A program made the position numbers and the translations under genes. Shown piece by piece: positions 1 to 8,177 of a stretch of DNA of 40,944 nt (positions are counted from its first letter, which is position 1; each line of letters opens with the position of its first letter). The notes under the pieces are model-generated. The model did not search any database. It saw nothing but the letters and a program-made list of their open reading frames with translations, and had not been told where the DNA came from. The DNA is taken from contig CAYTER010000017.1 in NCBI GenBank assembly GCA_964436815.1, forward strand, positions 1-40,944, in the 5' to 3' direction. This stretch comes from UBA993 sp964436815. Lineage in GTDB: Bacteria > Bacillota > Dethiobacteria > DTU022.

Positions 1-54
<54 letters not shown>

Positions 55-62
55 AAAATATT

Positions 63-100
63 AAGGCTTTCCCGGGAGCAATATCCGCCTGGAAAGCCTT
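63..100 (+). terminator. Hairpin terminator after tRNA-Pro
   Basis: A perfect 10-bp stem (AAGGCTTTCC at 63-72, GGAAAGCCTT at 91-100) encloses an 18-nt loop. An A/T-rich stretch without a pure T run follows. It lies between the tRNA and the convergent lyase gene, so it could act for either strand. Confidence 0.6.
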
Positions 101-140
101 ATCAATTTATTATTCCGAAATAAATGTAATTGAGTATTAT

Positions 141-1055
141 CTAATCGCACTCTGCTGTATTTAAAGCCTTCATCATGAATCCTGGTAAGGTGCGGTCGAG
201 GAGACTTTCAATTTCCTTTGCCAGTTTAACCAACTTCTTCAAATCAACACCGGTTTTTACACCCATCTCTTCAAACATATAAGCCATATCCTCAGTACAG
301 ACATTGCCGGCAGCATTGGGCGTAAAGGGGCATCCACCGATGCCCCCCACTGCCGAGTCAAAGCGCTTTATTCCTGCTTCATAACCGGCCAGAACGTTGG
401 CCAGCCCCATTCCCCTGGCATTATGGAAATGCAAACCGAACTTAAGCTGTGGAAACTCTTGTCGCAGCTTAGTAACATAATAATAAGTCTGCCTGGGATT
501 GGCCATTCCTGTTGTATCTGAAAGGACAAACAGGCTAATACCATACCCGGCCAGGGTTTCGATGACGCGGGCAGTTTTTTCAACCGGCATGACCCCTTCA
601 AATGAGCAGCCAAATACAGTGCTTAAACTTACGTTAAAATTTTTACCGTGCGCTTTCACCAGCTCAGCCATTTGGCCGGTTTCTTTAATTGATGTATCAA
701 GATCTTTATCAATGTTACTGATATTATGAGTTTCACTGACCGATAAAACAGCCTGTATTTCGTCTACCTCTGCTGCTAAAGCCCGCTTGGTCCCTTTTAG
801 GTTGGCGACCAGGGCGGTAATGCTTAATCCTTCCCGCTTTTCAATCGCTGTAACAACTTTTTCGGCATCGCGCATCTGGGGGACTTTTTTGGGCGAGACA
901 AAAGCCGCTGCTTCAATGCGCTTAAGACCGGCTGCTGCTATTTTGTTGATGATCTCAATCTTCATTTCTGTCGGAATCCATGCTGTTTCCATCTGGAAGC
1001 CATCACGGGCGGTGACGTCGGTAATGTAAATTTCCTGTTCCTTAAACTTCATCAT
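141..1055 (-). CDS. mvaB: Hydroxymethylglutaryl-CoA lyase
   Basis: HMG-CoA lyase of the DRE-TIM metallolyase superfamily, 304 aa, the usual length for bacterial enzymes. The family cleaves HMG-CoA to acetyl-CoA and acetoacetate, the last step of leucine breakdown. Visible active-site elements are the N-terminal TARDGFQ (Arg17, Asp18), the metal ligands in HFHN (His209, His211), and the signature GGIGGCPF with the catalytic loop cysteine Cys242. The start has GGAAG just upstream and two tandem ATGs; the first is taken. It is the last gene of a four-gene minus-strand operon after enoyl-CoA hydratase, which fits a role downstream of 3-methylglutaconyl-CoA hydration. A related acyl chain as true substrate cannot be excluded. 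Confidence 0.88.
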   Translation of the reverse strand: MMKFKEQEIYITDVTARDGFQMETAWIPTEMKIEIINKIAAAGLKRIEAAAFVSPKKVPQMRDAEKVVTAIEKREGLSITALVANLKGTKRALAAEVDEIQAVLSVSETHNISNIDKDLDTSIKETGQMAELVKAHGKNFNVSLSTVFGCSFEGVMPVEKTARVIETLAGYGISLFVLSDTTGMANPRQTYYYVTKLRQEFPQLKFGLHFHNARGMGLANVLAGYEAGIKRFDSAVGGIGGCPFTPNAAGNVCTEDMAYMFEEMGVKTGVDLKKLVKLAKEIESLLDRTLPGFMMKALNTAECD

Positions 1056-1088
1056 TGGAGCTTCCTTATCAGTGTTTACTCATACCCT

Positions 1089-1868
1089 TTACTGGCCGGT
1101 GAATACTGGTTTTCTTTTCTCGTTGAAGGCCCGTAAACCTTCATCCCGGTCTGCTGATTTCAGGCATACATTATAGCATTCTGCCTCCAGGGTAAAACCG
1201 GTGGAAAGGTCAACATTTAAGCCCATATTAATAGCTTTCTTGGCCTGCCAGACAGCCAGCGGTGAATTGTTCATGATCTCAGCTGCCAGCTTTTCCGCTT
1301 CCTCCAGCAGTTTATCAGGGGCAGTAACTTTTCTCACCAGCCCCAGTTCTTCTGCTTCCCCGACAGTAAGCCTCCTGCCGGTAAAGATCAGTTCTTTGGC
1401 CAAACCCGGCGAAACGAGGCGGGGCAGGTTCTGGGTTCCCCCGCCTGCCGGGATAATCCCCAAACCGACTTCAGGGAGAGAAAAGACGGCGTTCTCCGCA
1501 GCATAGATGATATCGCAACCCAGGGCAAACTCAAAACCACCCCCGAATGCATAACCGTTTACAGCGGCGATCAACGGTTTGGGAAAAGTGGAGACGGTCT
1601 TGAAGGCCTGCACAAAAAGCTCCCGCTGCAGACGCATTTGGTCCAGGCTCATATCTTTACGTTCTTTTAAATCAGCCCCGGCGCAAAAAGCTTTTTCTCC
1701 TTTTCCGGTCAATATTACTGTCCAGACCTCCCGATCGGACGCCAACTCAGAGAAAACTGTCAATATCTCTTTTGCCATCAAAGTACTCAGGGCATTCATA
1801 TTTTCCGGACGGTTAAAAAAAACAGTTGCCAGGTGCTCTTTTTTCTCAACAAGGAGTGTTTCTGTCAT
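1089..1868 (-). CDS. Enoyl-CoA hydratase (crotonase family), probable methylglutaconyl-CoA hydratase
   Basis: Crotonase-fold protein, 259 aa. FCAGADL (61-67) and the GGG loop (109-111) form the oxyanion hole. Both catalytic glutamates of true hydratases are present: Glu113 in GGGFE and Glu133 in LPEVGLGIIPAGGGTQ. This argues for hydration/dehydration rather than isomerisation or decarboxylation. It lies between an HMG-CoA-lyase-like gene and HMG-CoA lyase, with gaps of about 20 and 33 bases, so it is very likely co-transcribed. By context it would convert 3-methylglutaconyl-CoA to HMG-CoA; this is inference, since crotonase specificity cannot be read from motifs. The ribosome site AGAGGG is about 11 bases upstream, a little far. 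Confidence 0.85.
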   Translation of the reverse strand: MTETLLVEKKEHLATVFFNRPENMNALSTLMAKEILTVFSELASDREVWTVILTGKGEKAFCAGADLKERKDMSLDQMRLQRELFVQAFKTVSTFPKPLIAAVNGYAFGGGFEFALGCDIIYAAENAVFSLPEVGLGIIPAGGGTQNLPRLVSPGLAKELIFTGRRLTVGEAEELGLVRKVTAPDKLLEEAEKLAAEIMNNSPLAVWQAKKAINMGLNVDLSTGFTLEAECYNVCLKSADRDEGLRAFNEKRKPVFTGQ

Positions 1869-1888
1869 CTTGATCTCAACCCTCTTTG

Positions 1889-2992
1889 CTATTTCTCGGG
1901 AAACTTCTGACCTTCCTTTTCACCCCGGGAAGCTTTCATTTCTTTCAAACCCTTACGCCTGTAATGCTCGTTCGGTTCTTTGGGGATTCTACCGCTTAGT
2001 GCTGCTTCTGAACGCAGTCTGCGGCCGATGGTTCTTTCCATGTTTCTACCCATTTTTAAAAGACGCTCAACGTCGATACCCGTATCGATGCCCATCTCAT
2101 CCATCATCACGACCATATCCTCGGTGGAAACAAGCCCCACAATGTTGGGATCCCGGTAGTAGTATTCACCGGTTCCGGCTACCGGACAGTCCCCTAAGAA
2201 ATTGGCGGGCTGCCCGCCGGTCCCGCCGATGGTGCCTTCGAAAATGTCAATACCCGCCTGCAGGGCAGCCAAAACATTAGCCAGCCCCCAGCCCCTGGTA
2301 ACATGAAAGTGGGCTACATGCAGATCGGTGTTGGGCATGGCATCCAAAATCATTGAAAAATAACGGTAAACCTGGTCAGGGGGGGCGGATCCGTCATGGT
2401 CGGCATGCTCAATATCGTCGGCGCCAATATCAAGAAAGTACTTCGTAAATTTTACCGCTTCAGAAAGCTCTGTAGGTCCTGTTATGGGACTTCCCCAGAT
2501 CGTACTGACAGTGCCGCACATTTTCATGCCCGCATCGTGGGTTTTTTGGATACACCGTTCAGCTTCTTTCCAGTATTCAGGCAGGGTGATCCCTGAATTG
2601 GCAAAGTGGTGTTCCTCACAGGTGGAGACCATCATCAGGATTCTGTCCGGTCCGTATCCTTCTTTTCTTGCTTCAATGGCCCGGTCAACTGCCCGTTCTC
2701 TGATTGTAACGGCGGTCAGTTCAATGTCGTCCCAATTGACCTGGGCATCCTTCAGCTTGCGGCTGCTGCGCACTCGTTTCAGAAGCTCGTCGGCATCTTT
2801 AAACTGGGGCATACCTATGGGGTTACCGAAGTTGGTCACTTCAATTCGTTTAAAGCCGGAAAGGATCAGCTCTTCAACATAATAAACTTTGGCATCGGTG
2901 GAAATAAATTTTTCTTCGTGCTGAAAACCGTCCCGGACGGTTATATCACCGATTCTGACTTTCCTGGGAAAATTCATGGTAAATTTATCCAT
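1889..2992 (-). CDS. HMG-CoA lyase-like protein lacking the catalytic cysteine
   Basis: DRE-TIM metallolyase, 367 aa, about 60 residues longer than the downstream HMG-CoA lyase. It keeps the barrel residues TVRDGFQ (Arg20, Asp21) and the metal-binding HFH (228-230). The lyase signature loop is altered: the position of the catalytic Cys is Gln261 in GGTGGQP, followed by an inserted stretch with its own DCP (Cys269) before the conserved STEDMV segment. The C-terminus has a charged extension of about 50 residues. The start has AAGGAGG eight bases upstream. It sits second in the operon behind the carboxyltransferase. It may act on a different acyl-CoA, use another acid/base, or be non-catalytic. 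The superfamily is clear, the reaction unknown. Confidence 0.8.
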   Translation of the reverse strand: MDKFTMNFPRKVRIGDITVRDGFQHEEKFISTDAKVYYVEELILSGFKRIEVTNFGNPIGMPQFKDADELLKRVRSSRKLKDAQVNWDDIELTAVTIRERAVDRAIEARKEGYGPDRILMMVSTCEEHHFANSGITLPEYWKEAERCIQKTHDAGMKMCGTVSTIWGSPITGPTELSEAVKFTKYFLDIGADDIEHADHDGSAPPDQVYRYFSMILDAMPNTDLHVAHFHVTRGWGLANVLAALQAGIDIFEGTIGGTGGQPANFLGDCPVAGTGEYYYRDPNIVGLVSTEDMVVMMDEMGIDTGIDVERLLKMGRNMERTIGRRLRSEAALSGRIPKEPNEHYRRKGLKEMKASRGEKEGQKFPEK

Positions 2993-3074
2993 AGCATCAA
3001 CCTCCTTGGGTCTAAAGTAGATAAAGCAAATCTGCTCTGGGCCCGGGTTGCCGGGTCTGCATAATCCTCCTTTT

Positions 3075-4694
3075 CTAAAATTTGAAGTTACCGAAATTGG
3101 ATTCCGGAATCGGCTTTTTTAAAGCCAGTTCGAAAGCCCTGGCCAGTTTGTCGCGGGATTCAGCCCAGGTTATAATTCCGTCGTGGTATAAAAGGGAACC
3201 GGTAAAGTAAGGATGTCCTTCCCGTTCATAACGCTCGATGATCCTTTCCCTGAATTCCTGCATTTTAGCTTCGTCAATCTCTTCTTTCATTTTAGCCTTA
3301 TTTTTTCTTTCCAGGGATTCCAGGATGAAGGCTGCAGTTTTACCTGACATCACCGTTGTCCGCGCACGCATGGTGTGGAATACAAAACGGGGGCGATAAG
3401 CCCTGCCACACATACCATAGTTGGCAGCGCCGTGATCCGGCCCGATGACCCATTGGACTTTAGGTACTTCCACGCAGGCACAGGCTCGCACCATGTCAGC
3501 GCCATATTTCCCGATACCGCTTCGTTCTTCTTCTTTCCCTACCATATATCCGGGTGAGTTCTGAATATAGAGCAGGGGGGTTTTGTCATTTCCGCAGCGG
3601 ACAACCCATTCAGTTGCTTTCTGGGCAGCCTCATGATAGATGATCCCGCTTTTATTGGCGGCGACGACACCGATGGGCATCCCCTTTAACCAAAATTTAC
3701 CACAGATCAGGGTGTCACCCCGGCCCGGGGCGTAGTTGGTTTTATACTCCTGGAAGTAGCTGTCGTCAGCAATGCATTTTAGCACGTCAAAGATGTTGAT
3801 GTGCCGGTAAGGATCTGCCGGCATCCGTTTCATCATTTCATCCGGACCGAAGCGTGGTTCCGGCCAGCTATCACAGCGGTGATGATAAAAATTCTGCGGG
3901 GGATCGAAAGCAATCATTTCCCTTAAACGCTCGATTCCCTCTTCCTGGGTTTTAACAAAATGGTCGCAGCCGCCGGAAAACTGGGTGTGGACATAAGCGC
4001 CACCCAAATCTTCGGCGCTCACTTCTTCGCCAATTGCTGATTTAACCATGGGCGGGCCGGCCAGAAAAGCAAAAGCCAGCTGGTCAATCATGATTGATTC
4101 GCAGGCCAGGTAGACGATATAAGCGCCGCCGGCCGTGTTTCCCCCGGTACTCATTGTGTACTGTTTAATTCCTTTAGCTGACATGCGGGTCATGTTGTAG
4201 AACATAGAGCCGAACATTCCTTCATCGGCAAAAGTATGTAGCTGCAGGGGTAAAAAAATACCGCCGGAATCGGCGATGTAGATGCAGGTCAGGTCGCATT
4301 CTTCGGCAATGCGCTGGGCGCGCATATGCTTTTTTAAGGTGATCGGGAAATAAGTACCGGCGGACATCCTGCTTTCATTACCAAAAATCATGCAGTCCTT
4401 GCCCTGCACTTTACCTACTCCTGTCACCAGGCCGCCTCCTGGAATATGGGGTTGTTCGGGGTAGCCGATGTTATAGCCTGCATCCAACCCCAGCTCAAAA
4501 AGTTCTGTGCCCGGATCGATTAACCGGTCGATCAGCTGTCTGACGGTCATTTTTCCCTGTGCCGCCAGGCGATCTACCTGTTTTTGACCACCAACCATAA
4601 AAGCTTCTTCGCGGTGTTTAAGAAGTTCCTCGTCGCGGGCTGCCCAGAATTCTAAATTTTGCTGTCCCTTTTCATCAACAGAGTTCATCAGCAT
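3075..4694 (-). CDS. Acyl-CoA carboxylase carboxyltransferase subunit (methylcrotonyl-CoA carboxylase beta type)
   Basis: Two-domain carboxyltransferase of the MccB/PccB family, 539 aa from the chosen start. Such subunits move CO2 between biotin and an acyl-CoA. Recognisable segments are the N-terminal GKMTVRQLIDRLIDPGT, the CIYIADSGG region, MSAKGIKQ, STGGNTAGGAYIVYL, and FLAGPPMVKSAIGEEVSAEDLGGA; the last two form the CoA and biotin sites. The ATG at 4694 follows GAGGGG by about six bases; an upstream in-frame TTG at 4721 has no such site. It is the first gene of the lyase/hydratase operon. No biotin carboxylase or biotin-carrier gene lies in the window, so the partner is elsewhere, or the protein belongs to a decarboxylase complex such as glutaconyl-CoA decarboxylase. 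Confidence 0.85.
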   Translation of the reverse strand: MLMNSVDEKGQQNLEFWAARDEELLKHREEAFMVGGQKQVDRLAAQGKMTVRQLIDRLIDPGTELFELGLDAGYNIGYPEQPHIPGGGLVTGVGKVQGKDCMIFGNESRMSAGTYFPITLKKHMRAQRIAEECDLTCIYIADSGGIFLPLQLHTFADEGMFGSMFYNMTRMSAKGIKQYTMSTGGNTAGGAYIVYLACESIMIDQLAFAFLAGPPMVKSAIGEEVSAEDLGGAYVHTQFSGGCDHFVKTQEEGIERLREMIAFDPPQNFYHHRCDSWPEPRFGPDEMMKRMPADPYRHINIFDVLKCIADDSYFQEYKTNYAPGRGDTLICGKFWLKGMPIGVVAANKSGIIYHEAAQKATEWVVRCGNDKTPLLYIQNSPGYMVGKEEERSGIGKYGADMVRACACVEVPKVQWVIGPDHGAANYGMCGRAYRPRFVFHTMRARTTVMSGKTAAFILESLERKNKAKMKEEIDEAKMQEFRERIIERYEREGHPYFTGSLLYHDGIITWAESRDKLARAFELALKKPIPESNFGNFKF

Positions 4695-4809
4695 CTTTTC
4701 CCCCCTCAGGCAATTAAACAAAACCCGCTTTACTTATTCTTTGTAAGGAGTATATATCCTGCTTGAGGAAAGTTGTTACTGGTTTAGATTTCCAGCGCCA
4801 ACTCGAAAT

Positions 4810-4843
4810 TTGTAACCATTTTGTAACCACGTTGTTATATAAT
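4810..4843 (+). promoter_or_regulatory. Phased TTGTAACCA repeats leading into a TATAAT box
   Basis: TTGTAACCA occurs at 4810-4818 and 4821-4829, exactly 11 bases apart. A diverged third copy starting TTGTTA begins at 4832, again 11 bases on. A TATAAT at 4838-4843 follows. No -35 box at standard spacing is obvious, so the repeats may be activator sites phased by one helical turn. The likely target is the AAA+ gene starting at 4907. Confidence 0.45.
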
Positions 4844-4906
4844 GGACCTTGTCATCTTGCTTCCGGCTTTAATTTGCCGGTAGCTGAATAAAAGAATGGA
4901 GAATCG

Positions 4907-7621
4907 ATGAATAAAGGCCCCATGCATGATAAAAAAAATAAAATCGAAAATGGCCTGAACAGCGCCGGCAAGATCATCAGGCTTTATTCCGATCCGGCGG
5001 TAAAAGTACTCAAGGACTATATACTGCATGATTTTCACGATCCGGATGAAGATGATCTTTTCGGCATTTATGAGGGCTTTGTTGTTTTAATTGAAACCGA
5101 CGGTTATTCGGCCTGTGAAGTTATTGCCAATACCGCTACCCTGGTGAGAAATGTCGATCCCGACATCGATTTTATCTGGACGGATTTAGTCAATGATAGC
5201 ATGTCTAATTTTGATGGAAAATTGATTGGAAGAATCTATAACCTGATTGGCCAGAGCGAAGATGGTTTTCTGATGGTTAATGTAATTAATAACCTGCCTG
5301 TTTATCTGAAGCTGGCGACTGAAGGTAAAGCGCCAAACTATAAAGAGGTCCTGAGGGAATTACGAAATCTCCACTGTATCTATATTATCTCCGAAAAAGA
5401 TTTGCCCCTTTTTTCAGAAATGGTCGACCGTGAAAATTTTGCGATCAAGATCTGGCTTTGCAGGCAACCCGATCAGATGGATATTGAATATCTCGATTCT
5501 CAATCGCCAAAAACTTATGGTGCGCGGGCAACTGTAAATGAAGCAATTTTTACCGGCGAAGCCAAGCTGCTGATTAAAAAAGCCAGACAGATTTCCGAGC
5601 TGTGGGGTGATCTGGCTATCGATTCCCACTCGCTGCTGCTGGCGGCTGCAGAGAATACAGAAACCGGTCTGGCTGTGACCCAGTGCCTGAACCTGCCCCT
5701 TGAGACTTTGCGTCATCTGCGGGCTGACCGGGAATGGAAGTTAATCAGGGATGGCGAAATTAGTGGTTATCCTTTTGAATCAAGCGGCATCAATGTTGTC
5801 GAAGAAGCTATCAAACTGGCTTCAGTCGAAGGTTATCCTGATCGGCAATATCCGGGACTGGTGACCAGTTTCCATTTGGTCTGTGCTATTGCCATGAACA
5901 GCAGGGTTCGCTCTGATCTTGGTATAAAAAGAAATTTTTCATTTGAAAAAGCGCTGGAAAAACTGGCTGAGTGGTATCACAATAAATATGTATCACCGTC
6001 GATTGACAGGAAAAGCGTAGTATATGACTTTATATTTCCCTATCAGGGGTTGCAGCGGGAGCTGATGGGCCATGTTTTCGGCCAGAATGAAGCTCTGGTA
6101 AAAGTTTTTGAGTACCTTTGTAATGATGAGATTAGATCTCTTAATCAGAGCGGTGAAAAACAGGTGCCACGTGTCCTGCTTTTTTATGGTTCGCAAAACT
6201 CCGGCAAAGCTTACCTGGGAAGTATGTTGGCTGAACAGTTGGAGCGGCCGCTAATGCAGCTTGATTTGGCTGTATTCGAAACTGTGGCTCCACGGCCGCT
6301 GAATAAATTTGTCATGTCAAATTGGAAAGCGATCCTGGTCCTGGAAAACATTGATCAGGCGGAACCACAGGTTTTGAAACTAATCTGCCGTATTCTGGAC
6401 CAGGGTAAAGTATATGATGATAAGCTGGACAGAGAAATTGAGTACGATGAAGCGACCATTATCCTTACCACTACGCTCGATCAAAACATGTTAGACTTTC
6501 TGCCCCGTGAATTAATGACCAGGTTGACCAAAGGTCAGCTGATTCCTTTTCATGACCTGAAAACAGAAGATTTGATCAATATCTGTAAACGGAAGTTTAC
6601 CGAATATGCAAAAACTGTTGAGAAAGCCTGCGAAAAAACACTCACCTATGATCCCCTGGTTCCCTACTGTCTTTTGTTCAGCGAAGGAGGCGATCCGACT
6701 GCCCCGGAACTGACTGGAGCCGTTGAAAGGCTTGTCGGTGCGCAAGTCCAAAAATTTGCCAATTGTTTTACACCAAGCAGTGGTGAGCACCTGTTGACTG
6801 ATTTTAGCAGTATTCACTTTACAGTAGAAATGCCGGAGAAAAACGATCAGAAATTGAGTAAGCTCTTTATTCCGGCGCGCAAACCGAAAGCTCTATTACT
6901 GGCAGACAGCGATATTGCTGATCAGCTGACTGATGCTGTTGAAGCGGTGCAGTGGACTGTTGCGGGCAGCCTGGAACAGTTGGCTGAGGCTGCAGCGGAT
7001 AATTATTATGATTTTGCCCTGCTTGATTTGTGGTTCAACGTTAAGGATCCGCTGGAAAAAATTAACATCATCTATAACTTTACAACTAACAGGAGCAACA
7101 ATGTAACCAGGCTGCCAATGCCTGCTCTGTCAGGAAAACTCTTCGGTGATGAATACCTGAAAATAATTAGTGGGCTAAAAGAGCGGATGCCGGTGGTAAT
7201 GATAAATATTGTCGATCTGCTCTGGATAAAATATGCAGGGGAAGAAACTGAATCTCAAATCAACACCTACTTGGAGTTAGCCGATGAACTGCGCCGACTC
7301 AGAGATACAGGGGTTGCCTTTCAGGTCATGAAGTATGGCGATTTCTGGACCGACTACTTCCTCCACCTGCTCAGTTCTGCCGGGGCGCGAGGAGTGATGC
7401 ACCTTTCTTTTGACGAGAAGTTGGAAGGGAGTAGTTTAAGAAGAAAAGATTCTGTAGCGGCATGTCTTGAACAAATATGGAAGCGCTTGCACTATGAAAA
7501 GATGGCTGACGAACTGGCCAGCCACCATAAAAAATTAACTTTTAACCCAGTCTGGAAGATTGATCATGAAGGTAAAGTGGTAGTGATCAACCTTGAAGAT
7601 CTGCGGTTGATGGAATATTAA
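4907..7621 (+). CDS. Large protein with degenerate Clp/Hsp100-like AAA+ modules and receiver-like domain
   Basis: 904 aa, not matched to a named family. Residues about 30-190 resemble a worn Clp D1 module without a P-loop (the LRNLHCIYIISEKD segment parallels the ClpB/ClpC stretch around LHCIGATT). Residues about 218-340 look like two Clp N-type helical repeats. Residues about 385-615 resemble a Clp D2 module: GQNEALVKV; Walker-A-like GSQNSGKA (428-435, final Thr/Ser replaced by Ala); Walker-B-like ILVLEN (476-481, usual Asp-Glu lost); the arginine-finger segment FLPRELMTRL with Arg539 kept; the sensor-2 Arg apparently absent. Residues about 660-770 resemble a response-regulator receiver (Asp667, Asp669, Asp707 in LLDLW) without the usual Ser/Thr and Lys. 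Probably weak or no ATPase, perhaps a scaffold or regulator. The start has GGAG six bases upstream. The stop abuts the convergent next gene. Confidence 0.7.
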   Translation: MNKGPMHDKKNKIENGLNSAGKIIRLYSDPAVKVLKDYILHDFHDPDEDDLFGIYEGFVVLIETDGYSACEVIANTATLVRNVDPDIDFIWTDLVNDSMSNFDGKLIGRIYNLIGQSEDGFLMVNVINNLPVYLKLATEGKAPNYKEVLRELRNLHCIYIISEKDLPLFSEMVDRENFAIKIWLCRQPDQMDIEYLDSQSPKTYGARATVNEAIFTGEAKLLIKKARQISELWGDLAIDSHSLLLAAAENTETGLAVTQCLNLPLETLRHLRADREWKLIRDGEISGYPFESSGINVVEEAIKLASVEGYPDRQYPGLVTSFHLVCAIAMNSRVRSDLGIKRNFSFEKALEKLAEWYHNKYVSPSIDRKSVVYDFIFPYQGLQRELMGHVFGQNEALVKVFEYLCNDEIRSLNQSGEKQVPRVLLFYGSQNSGKAYLGSMLAEQLERPLMQLDLAVFETVAPRPLNKFVMSNWKAILVLENIDQAEPQVLKLICRILDQGKVYDDKLDREIEYDEATIILTTTLDQNMLDFLPRELMTRLTKGQLIPFHDLKTEDLINICKRKFTEYAKTVEKACEKTLTYDPLVPYCLLFSEGGDPTAPELTGAVERLVGAQVQKFANCFTPSSGEHLLTDFSSIHFTVEMPEKNDQKLSKLFIPARKPKALLLADSDIADQLTDAVEAVQWTVAGSLEQLAEAAADNYYDFALLDLWFNVKDPLEKINIIYNFTTNRSNNVTRLPMPALSGKLFGDEYLKIISGLKERMPVVMINIVDLLWIKYAGEETESQINTYLELADELRRLRDTGVAFQVMKYGDFWTDYFLHLLSSAGARGVMHLSFDEKLEGSSLRRKDSVAACLEQIWKRLHYEKMADELASHHKKLTFNPVWKIDHEGKVVVINLEDLRLMEY

Positions 7622-8017
7622 TCAGTCATCTTTACTGATTTTATCTTTTAGTTCTCTGGCTTTTGCTTCAGCCTGCTCTTTTGCCTTAAGGGCGGCTTTT
7701 TTTGCTTCATCAAATTTGTCTTCAGCTTTGTCCATCAACTCATCCGCTTTTACCTTGGCATCTTTGTAGGCATCTTCTGCTTTATCTATATATTCTTCCG
7801 ATTTCTTTTTTGCTTCGGCATAAGCATCTCCGGCTTTGCCTTTCAGTTCTTCTGCTTTTACCTTTGCTGCTTCAAGCGAATCTTCGGCTTTATCCATTAG
7901 CCCTTCTGCTTTATCTTTGGCCACGTCAAGTGAATCTTCGGCTTTGTCTATTAACTCTTCTGTTTCTTCTTTTACTTTCTTAAGCACCTTATCCATTTTA
8001 GCTTTAAATTCTTCCAT
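7622..8017 (-). CDS. LEA-like amphipathic helical repeat protein
   Basis: 131 aa made almost wholly of Lys, Glu, Asp and Ala, with no cysteine or proline. Five tandem 18-residue repeats run from residue 24 to 113, typified by DKAEDSLDVAKDKAEGLM, DKAEDSLEAAKVKAEELK and DKAEDAYKDAKVKADELM. Eighteen residues are exactly five alpha-helical turns, so every repeat presents the same face. This composition is typical of group 3 LEA and apolipoprotein-like stress proteins, which protect membranes and proteins during drying or freezing. There is no signal peptide or membrane segment, so it is probably cytoplasmic. The ribosome site AGGAGT lies upstream. The neighbouring photolyase fits a stress theme. 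The function is inferred from composition only. Confidence 0.75.
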   Translation of the reverse strand: MEEFKAKMDKVLKKVKEETEELIDKAEDSLDVAKDKAEGLMDKAEDSLEAAKVKAEELKGKAGDAYAEAKKKSEEYIDKAEDAYKDAKVKADELMDKAEDKFDEAKKAALKAKEQAEAKARELKDKISKDD

Positions 8018-8064
8018 GCCCGGGACTCCTCCTTGATCTGAATAAAATATGTGCTTGCGCTGTA

Positions 8065-8073
8065 ATTATACCA
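8065..8073 (-). promoter_or_regulatory. Extended -10 promoter of the LEA-like gene
   Basis: Read on the minus strand the sequence is TGGTATAAT, an extended -10 element (TGn plus perfect TATAAT). It lies about 50 bases upstream of the LEA-like start. A TTGACC just upstream is too close (10 bases) to be a normal -35 box. Confidence 0.5.
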
Positions 8074-8177
8074 CCACCCTGGTCAAGTTGATATTATTTT
8101 CAGGGTTTTTACTCAGAAACCTAGAATAACCGATATGGTAGAATTAGTACCACTGAAGACAGGCAGGGTGCGACGAT

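Noticed and set aside
1579..2280. Plus-strand open frame of 233 codons
   Set aside because: Antisense shadow of the hydratase and lyase-like genes; arginine/serine-rich low-quality translation.
4907..7621. Calling this gene a normal clpB or clpC
   Set aside because: Both nucleotide sites are degenerate or missing, the domain order differs and a receiver-like domain is added.
7702..7983. Leucine-rich plus-strand frame opposite the LEA-like gene
   Set aside because: Its leucine repeat is the complement of the Lys/Glu/Ala repeat codons; no ribosome site.
7622..8017. Tandem 54-base DNA repeats as a CRISPR or satellite array
   Set aside because: The repeats are imperfect, lie in one open frame and encode a regular 18-residue protein repeat.
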